The position numbers and the translations under genes are program-made. The notes under the pieces were generated by a model. The model saw only the letters and a list, made by a program, of their open reading frames with translations, did no database searches and was not told the origin of the DNA. 38,284 nucleotides of DNA from Limiplasma sp045538465 (GTDB lineage Bacteria > Bacillota > Clostridia > Christensenellales > Aristaeellaceae): positions 1-38,284 of the forward strand of contig JAZSRK010000089.1 of NCBI GenBank assembly GCA_045538465.1. The letters run 5' to 3'. Of this stretch, positions 1 through 7,637 are shown one piece after another; positions within the stretch are counted from its first letter, which is position 1; every line of letters begins with the position of its first letter.

Positions 1-53
1 CCGCTGGCGTACGCCGCATCAAGGCCGTTATCGGGACCACTGCGGACGAGTAA
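1..53 (+). CDS. C-terminal end of an unidentified gene, cut by the window edge
   Basis: Frame 3 reads AGVRRIKAVIGTTADE and stops at TAA (51-53). Codon choice (gcc, atc, aag, gtt) matches the confident genes here, and a GC-rich hairpin follows, as expected after a gene end. Only 16 residues are visible, so no family can be named. It would be transcribed toward argG (convergent). The open frame could also be chance. Confidence 0.4.
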   Translation, partial: AGVRRIKAVIGTTADE

Positions 54-72
54 TGGGGGGACGAAGGGGACG

Positions 73-89
73 TTGGGGCTCTGCCCCAA
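73..89 (+). terminator. GC-rich hairpin TTGGGGC-TCT-GCCCCAA
   Basis: A perfect 7-bp stem with a TCT triloop lies 20 nt after the stop codon of the partial gene. No run of T follows (the next bases are ACCCCGG), so it is a poor classical intrinsic terminator. It may instead be one of the dispersed GC-rich hairpins often seen between genes in such genomes. Role inferred only from position. Confidence 0.4.
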
Positions 90-186
90 ACCCCGGCAGC
101 GGGATGATCCCTCTGCACTCCTCGGATGGGATTTATGGGTATGTTTTGGAAAGAGGGGCTATTGGTTAAAGGGGCAATGTTTTGCC

Positions 187-364
187 AAGTCCCTCTCGTG
201 AGCCAACAGGCACTAAACGCTACAGGCTCGAAGGAAAGGGGCGAAGTCCCTTTCGCAAGCCAAGGTGGCTATACTGCTACTTCCTCGGAGGAAAGGGACG
301 AAGTCCCTCTCGCAAGCCAAGTGGCTATAAGCGCCGCTACCTCGAAGAAATGTGACGAAGTCAC
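187..364. repeat. 57-bp tandem repeat with hairpins, running into the argG stop
   Basis: Three units of exactly 57 bp (187-243, 244-300, 301-357) begin with AAGTCCCT or a close variant, and a fourth start (358 onward) falls inside the end of argG. Each unit junction forms a hairpin with a GAA triloop. The three are AGGGGC/GTCCCT around 243-245, AGGGAC/GTCCCT around 300-302, and GTGAC/GTCAC around 357-359. The last includes the argG stop codon. Units 2 and 3 also carry AGCCA...TGGCT hairpins (spacers AGG and AG). Together they could act as the 3' end structure for argG transcripts. The 88-codon reading frame across them lacks a ribosome binding site and is not called. Confidence 0.75.
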
Positions 365-1575
365 TTGCCGTCTACGATGGCTTGGACCTTGATGGGCAGA
401 CCGAAGAGGTTGATGAAGCCCTCGGCGTCTTTCTGGTTGTAGTCGCTCTCGCCGAAGGTGGCGATCTCTTCGCTGTAGAGGGAGTAGGGGCTCCACACGC
501 CAGCGTTGATCATGTTGCCCTTGTACAGCTTGAGGCGCACCTTGCCGGTGACCCGCTCCTGAGTCTTATCCACGAAGGCGCTGAGAGCCTCGCGCAGGGG
601 GGTGAACCACTGGCCGTTGTAAACCAGATCGGCAAAGGTGATAGCCAGCTTCTGCTTCTCGTGCAAGGTCAGCTTGTCAAGGCAGATGCTCTCCAGCACG
701 GAGTGAGCCTTGTAGAGGATGCTTCCGCCGGGAGTTTCGTACACGCCGCGGCACTTCATGCCCACGAGGCGGTTCTCCACGATATCCAAAAGGCCGATGC
801 CGTTAGCGCCGCCGATCTCGTTGAGCTTGAGGATGATCTCCTTGGCGGACATCTTCTCATCGTTCAGGGCAACGGGGATACCCTGCTCAAAATCGAGGGT
901 GATGTAGGTGGGCTGGTCGGGAGCCTGAATGGGGCTGACGCCCATCTCGAGGAAGCCGGGCTTCTCGTACTGGGGCTCGTTGCCGGTGTCTTCCAGATCC
1001 AGACCTTCGTGGGACAGGTGCCACAGGTTCTTATCCTTGGAATAGTTGGTCTCACGGTTGATCTTGAGGGGAATGTTGTGAGCCTCGGCGTAGTCGATCT
1101 CTTCTTCGCGGGACTTGATATCCCACTCGCGCCAAGGAGCGATGATGGGCATGTTGGGGGCAAAGTGCTTGATGGCCAGCTCGAAACGCACCTGATCGTT
1201 ACCCTTACCGGTGCAGCCGTGCACGATGGCATCTGCGCCTTCCTTGAGGGCGATCTCTACCAGACCCTTGGCAATGCAGGGACGGGCGTGGCTGGTGCCC
1301 AGCAGGTACTCTTCGTAGATAGCGCCGGCCTTCATGGTGGGAATGATGAAATCATCCACGTATTCGTCGGTCAAATCCAGCACATACAGCTTGGAAGCGC
1401 CGGTCTTGAGGGCTTTCTCTTCCAGGCCTTCCAATTCGTCGGCCTGACCCACGTTGCCGGAAACGGCGATAACTTCGCAGTTATTGTAATTCTCCTTGAG
1501 CCACGGAATGATGATGGACGTATCCAGACCGCCGGAGTAAGCGAGTACAACTTTCTTGATCTGATCCTTGTTCAT
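361..1575 (-). CDS. argG: Argininosuccinate synthase
   Basis: Joins citrulline and aspartate using ATP to make argininosuccinate, the penultimate step of arginine synthesis, in the cytoplasm. The 404-residue length is normal for the family. The N-terminus carries the ATP pyrophosphatase loop in VLAYSGGLDTSI (about residues 10-21), and the central region has the family's HGCTGKGNDQVRFE stretch. The ATG at 1573-1575 is preceded by GGGAGG at 7 nt spacing, and a consensus promoter lies at 1621-1649. No argH or other arginine gene is in the window, so it is a single-gene transcript here. Its stop codon lies inside the last hairpin of the 57-bp repeat. Repeated TTATGCA words upstream could be binding sites for an ArgR-type repressor, which is inference. 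Confidence 0.97.
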   Translation of the reverse strand: MNKDQIKKVVLAYSGGLDTSIIIPWLKENYNNCEVIAVSGNVGQADELEGLEEKALKTGASKLYVLDLTDEYVDDFIIPTMKAGAIYEEYLLGTSHARPCIAKGLVEIALKEGADAIVHGCTGKGNDQVRFELAIKHFAPNMPIIAPWREWDIKSREEEIDYAEAHNIPLKINRETNYSKDKNLWHLSHEGLDLEDTGNEPQYEKPGFLEMGVSPIQAPDQPTYITLDFEQGIPVALNDEKMSAKEIILKLNEIGGANGIGLLDIVENRLVGMKCRGVYETPGGSILYKAHSVLESICLDKLTLHEKQKLAITFADLVYNGQWFTPLREALSAFVDKTQERVTGKVRLKLYKGNMINAGVWSPYSLYSEEIATFGESDYNQKDAEGFINLFGLPIKVQAIVDGK

Positions 1576-1620
1576 GAGGCGCCTCCCGAAAATTCGTTAG
1601 TAATCATTGGAACGCGCATA

Positions 1621-1649
1621 ATTATACAACCATACATCAACCTTGTCAA
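1621..1649 (-). promoter_or_regulatory. argG promoter, sigma-A type
   Basis: On the minus strand, TTGACA (1644-1649) and TATAAT (1621-1626) are separated by exactly 17 bp. Both hexamers match the consensus at every position. The start codon is about 45 bp downstream. Confidence 0.9.
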
Positions 1650-1727
1650 TGGCTTTTGAAAAGTTTTTTCGCTTATTTTTCCCGAACTTTGTTCCTGTTT
1701 TGTTCCATGCAAGATGTGGTTGTACAG

Positions 1728-1785
1728 TTATGCAAACATGGGCTTTATGCATCACAAATGCATAAGGAGATACATACATGCATAA
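1728..1785. promoter_or_regulatory. Cluster of TTATGCA words, candidate operator region
   Basis: TTATGCA or its complement occurs at 1728-1734, 1745-1751, 1759-1765 and 1779-1785, with a further copy at 1900-1906. The middle pair forms a perfect inverted repeat, TTATGCAT and ATGCATAA around CACAA (1745-1765). The cluster sits between the divergent argG and glucanase promoters, so it could control either or both. ArgR is a plausible binder because of argG, but the half-site spacing (5-5-5) differs from the usual ARG box (5-4-5). Confidence 0.45.
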
Positions 1786-1843
1786 AATGCCTTGTCCGAA
1801 ACATGCAGCGCTTTGGGCGTATCCACTTTGTTTATGCGGTTGA
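1778..1843 (+). CDS. Possible 21-codon small ORF upstream of the glucanase gene
   Basis: ATG at 1778 follows AAGGAGA (1764-1770) at 7 nt spacing, a good ribosome binding site. It encodes a 21-residue, cysteine-containing peptide beginning MHKMPCPK and stopping at TGA (1841-1843). The stop overlaps the -35 box of the glucanase promoter, so it would need a different upstream promoter, and none is clear. The ribosome binding site also overlaps one of the TTATGCA words. It may be a leader peptide or chance. Confidence 0.25.
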   Translation: MHKMPCPKHAALWAYPLCLCG

Positions 1844-1868
1844 CAGCGGCTGTTTCCTACAGTATAAT
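1840..1868 (+). promoter_or_regulatory. GH5 glucanase promoter, sigma-A type
   Basis: TTGACA (1840-1845) and TATAAT (1863-1868) are separated by 17 bp, a perfect consensus. Transcription would start near 1875, leaving a 5' leader of roughly 95 nt before the ATG at 1972. Confidence 0.9.
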
Positions 1869-1971
1869 GCAGAAAAAAATGACGCAAAACAGCTGCCGAT
1901 TATGCATTCCTCATGCAGCCGTCTGCGCCAAAACCTTGCACTCAACTCAACTTGTTAGGAGGAAACCTGCT

Positions 1972-3162
1972 ATGCGCAGAACCATCGCCCTGATGCTCGC
2001 TTTGCTTCTCTTGGCACTGCCGACCCTTTCCTTGGCAGAGGAAGCGCCCATTGTGGTACCCGCTATAGAGAATGTACTTAAAGTAGAACTGCCCAATAAC
2101 GAAGCCATGCAGTTCGTCAGCCAGATCAAAGTGGGCTGGAACTTGGGCAACACCTTCGATGCCCATCGGGATGGCAACGTAGGCGACGAAATGACCATCG
2201 AGAAATACTGGTGCGGCTGCTACACCACCCCGGAGATGATCCAGGCCATCAAGGATGCCGGTTTTAACGCCATCCGCATTCCTGTATCCTGGCACAACCA
2301 CGTGGACGAAAACTTCACCATCAGCACCCAATGGCTGGATCGCGTGCAGGAAGTGGTAGATTACGCCATCAGCCGTGATATGTTCGTTATTCTGAACATG
2401 CACCACGACACTCATCTGGACTACCTCTACCCCGACAGCGAACACTTCGACCAGTCCTACCGCTACATGACCACCATCTGGCAGCAGGTGGGCGAACGCT
2501 TTAAGGATTACGACAACAAGCTCATCTTCGAAAGCATCAACGAGCCCCGTCTGGTAGGCACCTCTGTGGAATGGAATTTCAACGAATCCAATCCCCTGTG
2601 CAAGGATGCAGCCGATTGTCTCAACCGGCTCAACCAAGCCTTTGTAGACACGGTGCGTGCCATTGGCGGCAACAACGCCGACCGTTTCCTGATGGTGCCC
2701 GGCTACGCTGCCTCCGTGGATGGCTGCAAACTCTCCGTTTTCCAGCTGCCTACCGACACCGTAGAACAGCGGCTGATCGTTTCTGTGCATGCTTACACGC
2801 CCTATCCCTTTGCTCTGCAAATGCCCGGCGTAAAGAACTTTGATGCCGAGACCCAGCCGGAGATGAACGACATTACCCGCTTCATGAATCAGCTATACAC
2901 CCGCTACGTCAGCAAGGGCATTCCGGTGATCATCGGCGAGTTTGGCGCGCTGAGCAAGAACAACTTGCAGGATCGTGTAGACTTTACGGCGTACTATGTA
3001 GCCAACGCCACCGCCCGCGGCATCCCCTGCTTCTGGTGGGATAACAACGCTGCGACCGGCAACGGCGAATTGTTCTGCCTGCTGAACCGTCAAAAGCTGG
3101 AGTTTCCCTTCCCTGAGATCGTGGATGCGCTGATGCAGTATAGCGGTATTCAGCTACCGTAA
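1972..3162 (+). CDS. Secreted glycoside hydrolase family 5 endoglucanase
   Basis: Hydrolyses beta-1,4 links in cellulose or related beta-glucans outside the cell. The start is chosen at ATG 1972, after AGGAGG (1957-1962), giving 396 residues. A signal peptide (1-22) ends at SLA-EE. The GH5 barrel carries KVGWNLGNTFDA (53-64), FNAIRIPVSW (98-107), NMHHD (142-146), the acid/base Glu191 in INEPR, VHAYTP (272-277), the nucleophile Glu323 in IIGEFGA, and CFWWDNN (353-359). The GWNLGNTFDA form resembles subfamily 4, whose members include cellulases, xyloglucanases and mixed-linkage glucanases, so exact substrate is open. There is no carbohydrate-binding or dockerin module. It is monocistronic, with its own promoter and a strong terminator. 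Confidence 0.93.
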   Translation: MRRTIALMLALLLLALPTLSLAEEAPIVVPAIENVLKVELPNNEAMQFVSQIKVGWNLGNTFDAHRDGNVGDEMTIEKYWCGCYTTPEMIQAIKDAGFNAIRIPVSWHNHVDENFTISTQWLDRVQEVVDYAISRDMFVILNMHHDTHLDYLYPDSEHFDQSYRYMTTIWQQVGERFKDYDNKLIFESINEPRLVGTSVEWNFNESNPLCKDAADCLNRLNQAFVDTVRAIGGNNADRFLMVPGYAASVDGCKLSVFQLPTDTVEQRLIVSVHAYTPYPFALQMPGVKNFDAETQPEMNDITRFMNQLYTRYVSKGIPVIIGEFGALSKNNLQDRVDFTAYYVANATARGIPCFWWDNNAATGNGELFCLLNRQKLEFPFPEIVDALMQYSGIQLP

Positions 3163-3183
3163 GCTCAGATGATATTCATACAT

Positions 3184-3223
3184 ACACCCCCGTCTTCAGC
3201 ATAAAAGCTGCGGACGGGGGTGT
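3184..3223. terminator. Terminator after the GH5 gene, probably bidirectional
   Basis: ACACCCCCGTC (3184-3194) pairs perfectly with GACGGGGGTGT (3213-3223), with an inner CAGC/GCTG stem around ATAAAA. A short T-rich stretch follows on the plus strand. It lies between the convergent GH5 and aldolase genes. Confidence 0.85.
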
Positions 3224-3251
3224 TTCTCTGTTCACTTTTGCAACGGATCCT

Positions 3252-4073
3252 TCAGCTGAGGAATTCCTCCCGGATCTGCACACCGCAGCCCTCTGCGATC
3301 GCCCGGATCTCATCATCCGTGATCACTTGCTTGGGGCCGCCGGCGTTCAGTACCAGCACCCGCACCTGCGCTGCCTTTTCCACGGTATGCATCAGGCCAA
3401 AAGCGGTGTCAAAATCGGGGCCGGAGGCAAACAGACCATGATGCGCCCAGACCACGGAATCGTAGTCCTTCATTTTCTTGCTGCTGGCCCATGCCAGATC
3501 GATGCTGCCGGGTACCATGCAGCCCACCACGCCCACGCCGCCGGGGAATACCATAGGCGCTTCGGTCTCGCTTTGCCACAAGGCGCGTGAGATGGCCTTG
3601 TCCGTCAGCTCTTCTAAAAAGGTAAGGGCTACGATATGCGCCGGATGGGCGTGGTACATCACCCGGCAAGCGCCGCCGGTGGCTTCCTTGCGCACGCTGT
3701 GGTTGATCATGTGGGGGGCCAGTTCACTGGTGGGCTTGCCGCCGTTTACCAGTCCCCAACGCAGGCGATACTGATCGCCCGCCTCATTCAGTTCCACCAA
3801 GCACAGGGCATCCTCCGGGCAAAGGGGCACATTGCGGAAAAACTTGCCACTGCCCGTGGCCATGAACCACTCGCCACCCAGATTGGCTGCCGTGATCCCT
3901 AACGGGATCCAATCGCCGGGCAAGCGGGTAAGACAACGGCGCGCCTGCTCCACTTCCTCCGCCGTAAGCCGATAGGTCACATTACCGCCATTGCGCTCAT
4001 GCCAGCCCTGCTGCCAGCCATCTGCGCACAAGCGCACCATACCCTCCACAAAGGGCAATTCTGTCATTTTCAC
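3252..4073 (-). CDS. rhaD: Rhamnulose-1-phosphate aldolase
   Basis: A zinc-dependent class II aldolase that splits L-rhamnulose 1-phosphate into dihydroxyacetone phosphate and L-lactaldehyde. The 273-residue product follows the E. coli enzyme closely: HERNGGN (25-31), TGSGKFFRNV (73-82), Glu117 in TSEL, His141 and His143 in HAH, Glu171, and His212 in WAHHG, all at matching positions. The start is read as GTG (4071-4073) because AGGAGG (4081-4086) is 7 nt away. An ATG two codons later would be 13 nt away. It follows the carboxypeptidase gene by about 60 nt with no terminator, so it is probably co-transcribed. No rhamnose isomerase, kinase or transporter is nearby. L-fuculose or other sugar phosphates are alternative substrates. 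Confidence 0.88.
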   Translation of the reverse strand: MKMTELPFVEGMVRLCADGWQQGWHERNGGNVTYRLTAEEVEQARRCLTRLPGDWIPLGITAANLGGEWFMATGSGKFFRNVPLCPEDALCLVELNEAGDQYRLRWGLVNGGKPTSELAPHMINHSVRKEATGGACRVMYHAHPAHIVALTFLEELTDKAISRALWQSETEAPMVFPGGVGVVGCMVPGSIDLAWASSKKMKDYDSVVWAHHGLFASGPDFDTAFGLMHTVEKAAQVRVLVLNAGGPKQVITDDEIRAIAEGCGVQIREEFLS

Positions 4074-4132
4074 GGTGCGTCCTCCTTTTGTAGGGTCTGT
4101 CTGTCAGGCTCTGCTGCTCATGCTTTTCTCGA

Positions 4133-5635
4133 TCAGAGACCATAGATGGCAGAGAATTTTTCTTCCAGATAATCCAGATAGTACTGCACATTCAGTCCTT
4201 CACCGGTGATGTGTCGGATCCACTCATCCGGCGTCATGATGGAGGCGCAGCTAAACACATGCGCCTTGAGCCACTCCAGCACGCCGCTCAGGTCGCCTTC
4301 CCGCACCTTGGCAAACACGTCCATATCCTGCTGCATACGCCGGAGGATCTGTGCACCGTAGGCATTGCCCAGCGCATAGGAGGGGAAGTACCCCATGCTC
4401 ATGGTCCAGTGCACATCCTGCAAGCAGCCTTCGCTGTCGGTGGGCACATCCACGCCGAGATATTCCTTGTACTTTCGGTTCCACATCTCCGGTACCTGCT
4501 CCACGGTGATATCCCCATTCATCATGGCCTTTTCCAACTCGTAGCGTACCATGATGTGCAGGCAATAGGACAATTCATCCGACTCGATGCGAATGAGGCT
4601 GGGACGGGCGATATTCACCGCCTCGTACAGCTCCCGCTCGCTTACATCGGCAAAGGTGTCGCCGCTGAGCTCCTTCAGCTTGGGGTACACTGCATGAATG
4701 AAGGCCTCGCTGCGGCCAATGATGTTTTCATAGAAGCGGGAAATGGTCTCGTGCATGGCGTTGGACATACCGTTATCCACATGATTCTTATGAAATTCTT
4801 CCGGCTCATACTGCATAAACAGCGCATGACCGCCCTCGTGCAGAGTAGAAAAGATATTGGAGATGAAGTTTTCCTCAAAATAATGGGTGGTGACGCGCAC
4901 ATCCTTTGGGCCAAAGTTGGTGGTGAAGGGATGCTCGGTGGTCATCAGCACCAAGGCAGACTTGCGCAATCCCTGCATATCCAACAGATAGCGGGAGAAA
5001 GCCTCCTGCTGAGGAACAGGGCAGGGACGGGTGAGGAAATCTTCCCGCAGGGGCTTGCCGTTTTCCTGAATACGGCGAAGCAGGGGCACGATGCGCTCCT
5101 TCAGTGCAGCAAAAAAGGCATCCAACTGCGCTTCAGAGGCGCCCTTTTCGTTATCGTCCAGACAGGCGTGATAATAGCTGTCGTACTTACGATCCCGCAG
5201 GTCGATGGCTTTGCGGGTGTAGCCGATCACATCGCCAAGGCTACCGGCAAAAGCGGAAAAATCGTTGCTTTTCTTTGCCTTGAGCCATGCACCGTAAGCC
5301 TTGTTAAAGGCCATGTCCATCTCATAGGAAAACTCGGCAGACAGATTCTTGCTCTTCTCATAGTGCTCGTAGAGGCGCTCCACCAGCTTCTGATCCAGCT
5401 CGGTCAAACCATCGCTGTCCTCCTTGAGCTGGCACACCAGCTGCTGATAAGTATCGGAATGGGTCAGCTCATGGATATGCTTGCCCAAGATGGCCATATC
5501 CTCGCCCGCCTGCTCCAAGCCTTCCTCGGGGGCGCAACACTCCATATCAAAATTCAACTTGCCCACGGCACGCCCATATGCCTCCACCTCGGAGAGAATT
5601 TCAAAAAGTTTTTCCAGTTTTTCTTTGTTGGTCAT
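4133..5635 (-). CDS. M32 family metallocarboxypeptidase
   Basis: A cytoplasmic zinc carboxypeptidase of the Taq type that removes C-terminal residues from peptides. The ATG at 5633-5635 follows AAGGAGA at good spacing and gives 500 residues, the usual family length. An upstream in-frame ATG would add 15 residues but lacks a good ribosome binding site. HEGGH (266-270) supplies two zinc ligands and the catalytic Glu, and HETISRFYEN (295-304) supplies the third ligand, Glu296. The protein is largely alpha-helical with no signal peptide. It lies between a GNAT gene (56 nt upstream) and rhaD (about 60 nt downstream), all in one direction. The three have no obvious shared pathway. Confidence 0.93.
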   Translation of the reverse strand: MTNKEKLEKLFEILSEVEAYGRAVGKLNFDMECCAPEEGLEQAGEDMAILGKHIHELTHSDTYQQLVCQLKEDSDGLTELDQKLVERLYEHYEKSKNLSAEFSYEMDMAFNKAYGAWLKAKKSNDFSAFAGSLGDVIGYTRKAIDLRDRKYDSYYHACLDDNEKGASEAQLDAFFAALKERIVPLLRRIQENGKPLREDFLTRPCPVPQQEAFSRYLLDMQGLRKSALVLMTTEHPFTTNFGPKDVRVTTHYFEENFISNIFSTLHEGGHALFMQYEPEEFHKNHVDNGMSNAMHETISRFYENIIGRSEAFIHAVYPKLKELSGDTFADVSERELYEAVNIARPSLIRIESDELSYCLHIMVRYELEKAMMNGDITVEQVPEMWNRKYKEYLGVDVPTDSEGCLQDVHWTMSMGYFPSYALGNAYGAQILRRMQQDMDVFAKVREGDLSGVLEWLKAHVFSCASIMTPDEWIRHITGEGLNVQYYLDYLEEKFSAIYGL

Positions 5636-5691
5636 GGAAGTGTCTCCTTTATAGATCAATTTCTTATTTTCCTCTATCAAGGTATACCTAT

Positions 5692-6348
5692 CTACCCCTG
5701 CTCTTGAGAAAGGATCTCTTCTACTGTAGCAGGTTCAAACGCCTGCAAGGCAGGGTGATCGGTCAGCGAACGGATGATTCGCCAACCATCCCGGTTGCGC
5801 TGGACGTTTTCTGCAATGGGTTTAAAGCCAAAATCCAAATACAGCTTGCAAGCCACCCAAGTGCTGGTCTGGGTAGGAATGACCGCCTGAGAATGCCCCA
5901 AAGAGCGCAACAGGCGAAGCGTATATGCGATCAACGGGCGTGCCAGCCCTTTGCCCTGATCTTCCCGACGCACGGCGACCCAATGCAGCCAGCCCGCCCC
6001 AGATTGATCGCGACCAAAGATGTCAAAATATGCAGTGGCTGTGGCGACCTTTTCGCCCGCTTCGTTTTCGATAAAGACCATGCGCTCCGGCAGTTCTGCC
6101 TCGTTCCAGCCGAAATACCGTGCCCACACATCCAGCCCGTGGCTCTGCCCCAGCAGTTCCTTGGCTGAATGTTCAATAGCGATCCAGTTATCCCGGTCGC
6201 CATGACGGTACATGACAAAATGATAACCTTCTGGCAAAGCGTAGCGGGGCAGATCATCCAAGCGCTCCCGTTTCAGCATCAGTTCGTAATAGCGTATGCG
6301 GCTATCGTGATTATCCGGCACAAAGGGAAGCTGAACCAACGAATGCAT
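5692..6348 (-). CDS. GNAT family N-acetyltransferase
   Basis: Predicted to transfer an acetyl group from acetyl-CoA to an unknown amine. The start is placed at ATG 6346-6348, preceded by AAAGGAG at 8 nt, giving 218 residues. The longer open frame upstream runs through promoter-like AT-rich DNA and is rejected. The acetyl-CoA site is VAVRREDQGKGLARPL in the C-terminal half, followed by a YLDFGFKP beta-bulge typical of the fold. The N-terminal 70 residues are not recognisable. It is probably the first gene of the GNAT-carboxypeptidase-rhaD unit, because the terminator of the upstream lacI-type gene lies at 6476-6507. I could not find a convincing promoter between them. Confidence 0.82.
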   Translation of the reverse strand: MHSLVQLPFVPDNHDSRIRYYELMLKRERLDDLPRYALPEGYHFVMYRHGDRDNWIAIEHSAKELLGQSHGLDVWARYFGWNEAELPERMVFIENEAGEKVATATAYFDIFGRDQSGAGWLHWVAVRREDQGKGLARPLIAYTLRLLRSLGHSQAVIPTQTSTWVACKLYLDFGFKPIAENVQRNRDGWRIIRSLTDHPALQAFEPATVEEILSQEQG

Positions 6349-6475
6349 AGCGGGCGCTCCTTTCCTACCATATGGCTCGAAAGCTAAGAAAGTTTTGTAA
6401 CAAATATACTTTGAGTTTAGTGTAACACAGATCATGCAAAAAAGGGATGACCTTTTTGGAAAAGATGTAAACCAG

Positions 6476-6507
6476 AAAAACCGCCTGCATAGGCGCAAGC
6501 GGTTTTT
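6476..6507 (-). terminator. Intrinsic terminator of the LacI-type gene
   Basis: On the minus strand AAAAACCGC and GCGGTTTTT flank a short internal stem-loop, with a T run completing the arm. It lies just downstream of the stop codon of the LacI-family gene and separates it from the GNAT gene. Confidence 0.75.
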
Positions 6508-6525
6508 TTGCTGCAACGTAGTTTT

Positions 6526-7545
6526 TTACTTATTCAGATCCAAAACCGTTTCGCGAACGACCAAGCTGCCATCGGTCACTTGCAAGCCGGTGCGGCCTTT
6601 TTCGCCGGAAAGGCGAGCGATCATCATGCGCATAGCAACGGCGCACATTTCTTGCACATTAGCGCTGTAGGTGGTAATGCCCTTATCGCACAAGCCTGGG
6701 TAGATATAATCGTCGAAGCCGACAATGGATACATCCTCCGGTACGCGAAGCCCTTTTTCCTGCAGCTGCCGTACGGCCCGTGCCGCTTGGTAATCGCAGT
6801 TGACCACATAAGCCGTGGGGCCTTCCTGCGGAAAAGCCACGGGAATATCTGCCCCATGTACCGGCTCGCGGTCATCCAGCACCCATTCGGGGTTGATCGG
6901 CAGCTGGTGTTCCATCAAGCTCTTGCAAAAGCCCAAATACCGATCGGTGATGCTATCGGTCGCACCAAGGGTGCCAATGTAGCCGATCTTGCGGTGCCCG
7001 CATTCGTAAAGGTAGTTGGTAAGCGCATAGGTACCAAAAAAGCCGTTGGAGATAACTGCATCGGATCGCAGATCATCCTCGTAAAAATCCAGATACAATA
7101 CAGGACGGTTCCAGCTGTTGCGCAGCACGCTGGCAAAATGGTTGGCAGGCTTGCCCATAATGATGAGACCATCCGCCTTGTTTTCCGTTACCAGCTTTGG
7201 CATCTGCAACCGGTTCATATCGTCTTCGGAAAGCAGCTCCAGCAGCAAAAAGCAGTCCCGCTTCATGGCCTGCGCCGTTAATTCCTGATACAGTTTCCAA
7301 TAGAAGGCCTCGCTGGTGCCAACGTAACGTTCACAGATGAGCACACCGATATTGAAACCACTTTTGTACTTCACCTGTCTGAGCACCTTGGGAGAGCGAT
7401 AGCCCATTTCCTCGGCGGTTTTCTTGATCCGCTCCCGAAGCTCCTCGCTGACGCCTTTCTGCCCGGCCAATGCTTTGGAAACAGCAACCGTGCTGACGCC
7501 CAACGCCTGAGCGATATCCGCCATCTTTACTGTTGCTTTTGCCAT
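6526..7545 (-). CDS. LacI family transcriptional regulator
   Basis: A sugar-responsive DNA-binding repressor or activator. With the ATG at 7543-7545 it has 339 residues. An N-terminal helix-turn-helix reads VKMADIAQALGVSTVAVSKAL (about 6-26), followed by the hinge helix region and a periplasmic-binding-protein-like effector domain (NIGVLICE, ADGLIIMGKP, GHRKIGYIG, VSIVGFDDYIYP). The ribosome binding site is weak (GGGACGG), suggesting low expression or coupling. It follows the GH130 gene by about 90 nt in the same direction, so it probably regulates that gene and itself. Palindromes at 8807-8841 are candidate targets. Confidence 0.93.
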   Translation of the reverse strand: MAKATVKMADIAQALGVSTVAVSKALAGQKGVSEELRERIKKTAEEMGYRSPKVLRQVKYKSGFNIGVLICERYVGTSEAFYWKLYQELTAQAMKRDCFLLLELLSEDDMNRLQMPKLVTENKADGLIIMGKPANHFASVLRNSWNRPVLYLDFYEDDLRSDAVISNGFFGTYALTNYLYECGHRKIGYIGTLGATDSITDRYLGFCKSLMEHQLPINPEWVLDDREPVHGADIPVAFPQEGPTAYVVNCDYQAARAVRQLQEKGLRVPEDVSIVGFDDYIYPGLCDKGITTYSANVQEMCAVAMRMMIARLSGEKGRTGLQVTDGSLVVRETVLDLNK

Positions 7546-7637
7546 GTTGCATCCGTCCCGTCTCAAAATAGTACCCGTCCCCAGCTGCGCCTGCAACCGG
7601 GGAGGGCGTAGTTCCGTTTTGTTTTGAAGGATCCCGC

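Noticed and set aside
187..364. Possible CRISPR array
   Set aside because: The units are contiguous with no unique spacers and each carries several hairpins; there are only three and no cas genes are present.
126..392. 88-codon plus-strand ORF across the 57-bp repeats
   Set aside because: It has no ribosome binding site, is only the translation of the repeat units (57 is divisible by 3, so the frame stays open), and runs into argG on the other strand.
352..1659. 435-codon ORF antisense to argG
   Set aside because: A codon-bias shadow of a clear argG; no ribosome binding site and no recognisable motifs.
5636..5680. Longer N-terminus for the M32 carboxypeptidase
   Set aside because: The downstream ATG has AAGGAGA at ideal spacing and gives the family's usual 500-residue length.
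6349..6516. Longer N-terminus for the GNAT protein
   Set aside because: The extension is Cys/Phe-rich, overlaps the upstream terminator and lacks a ribosome binding site.
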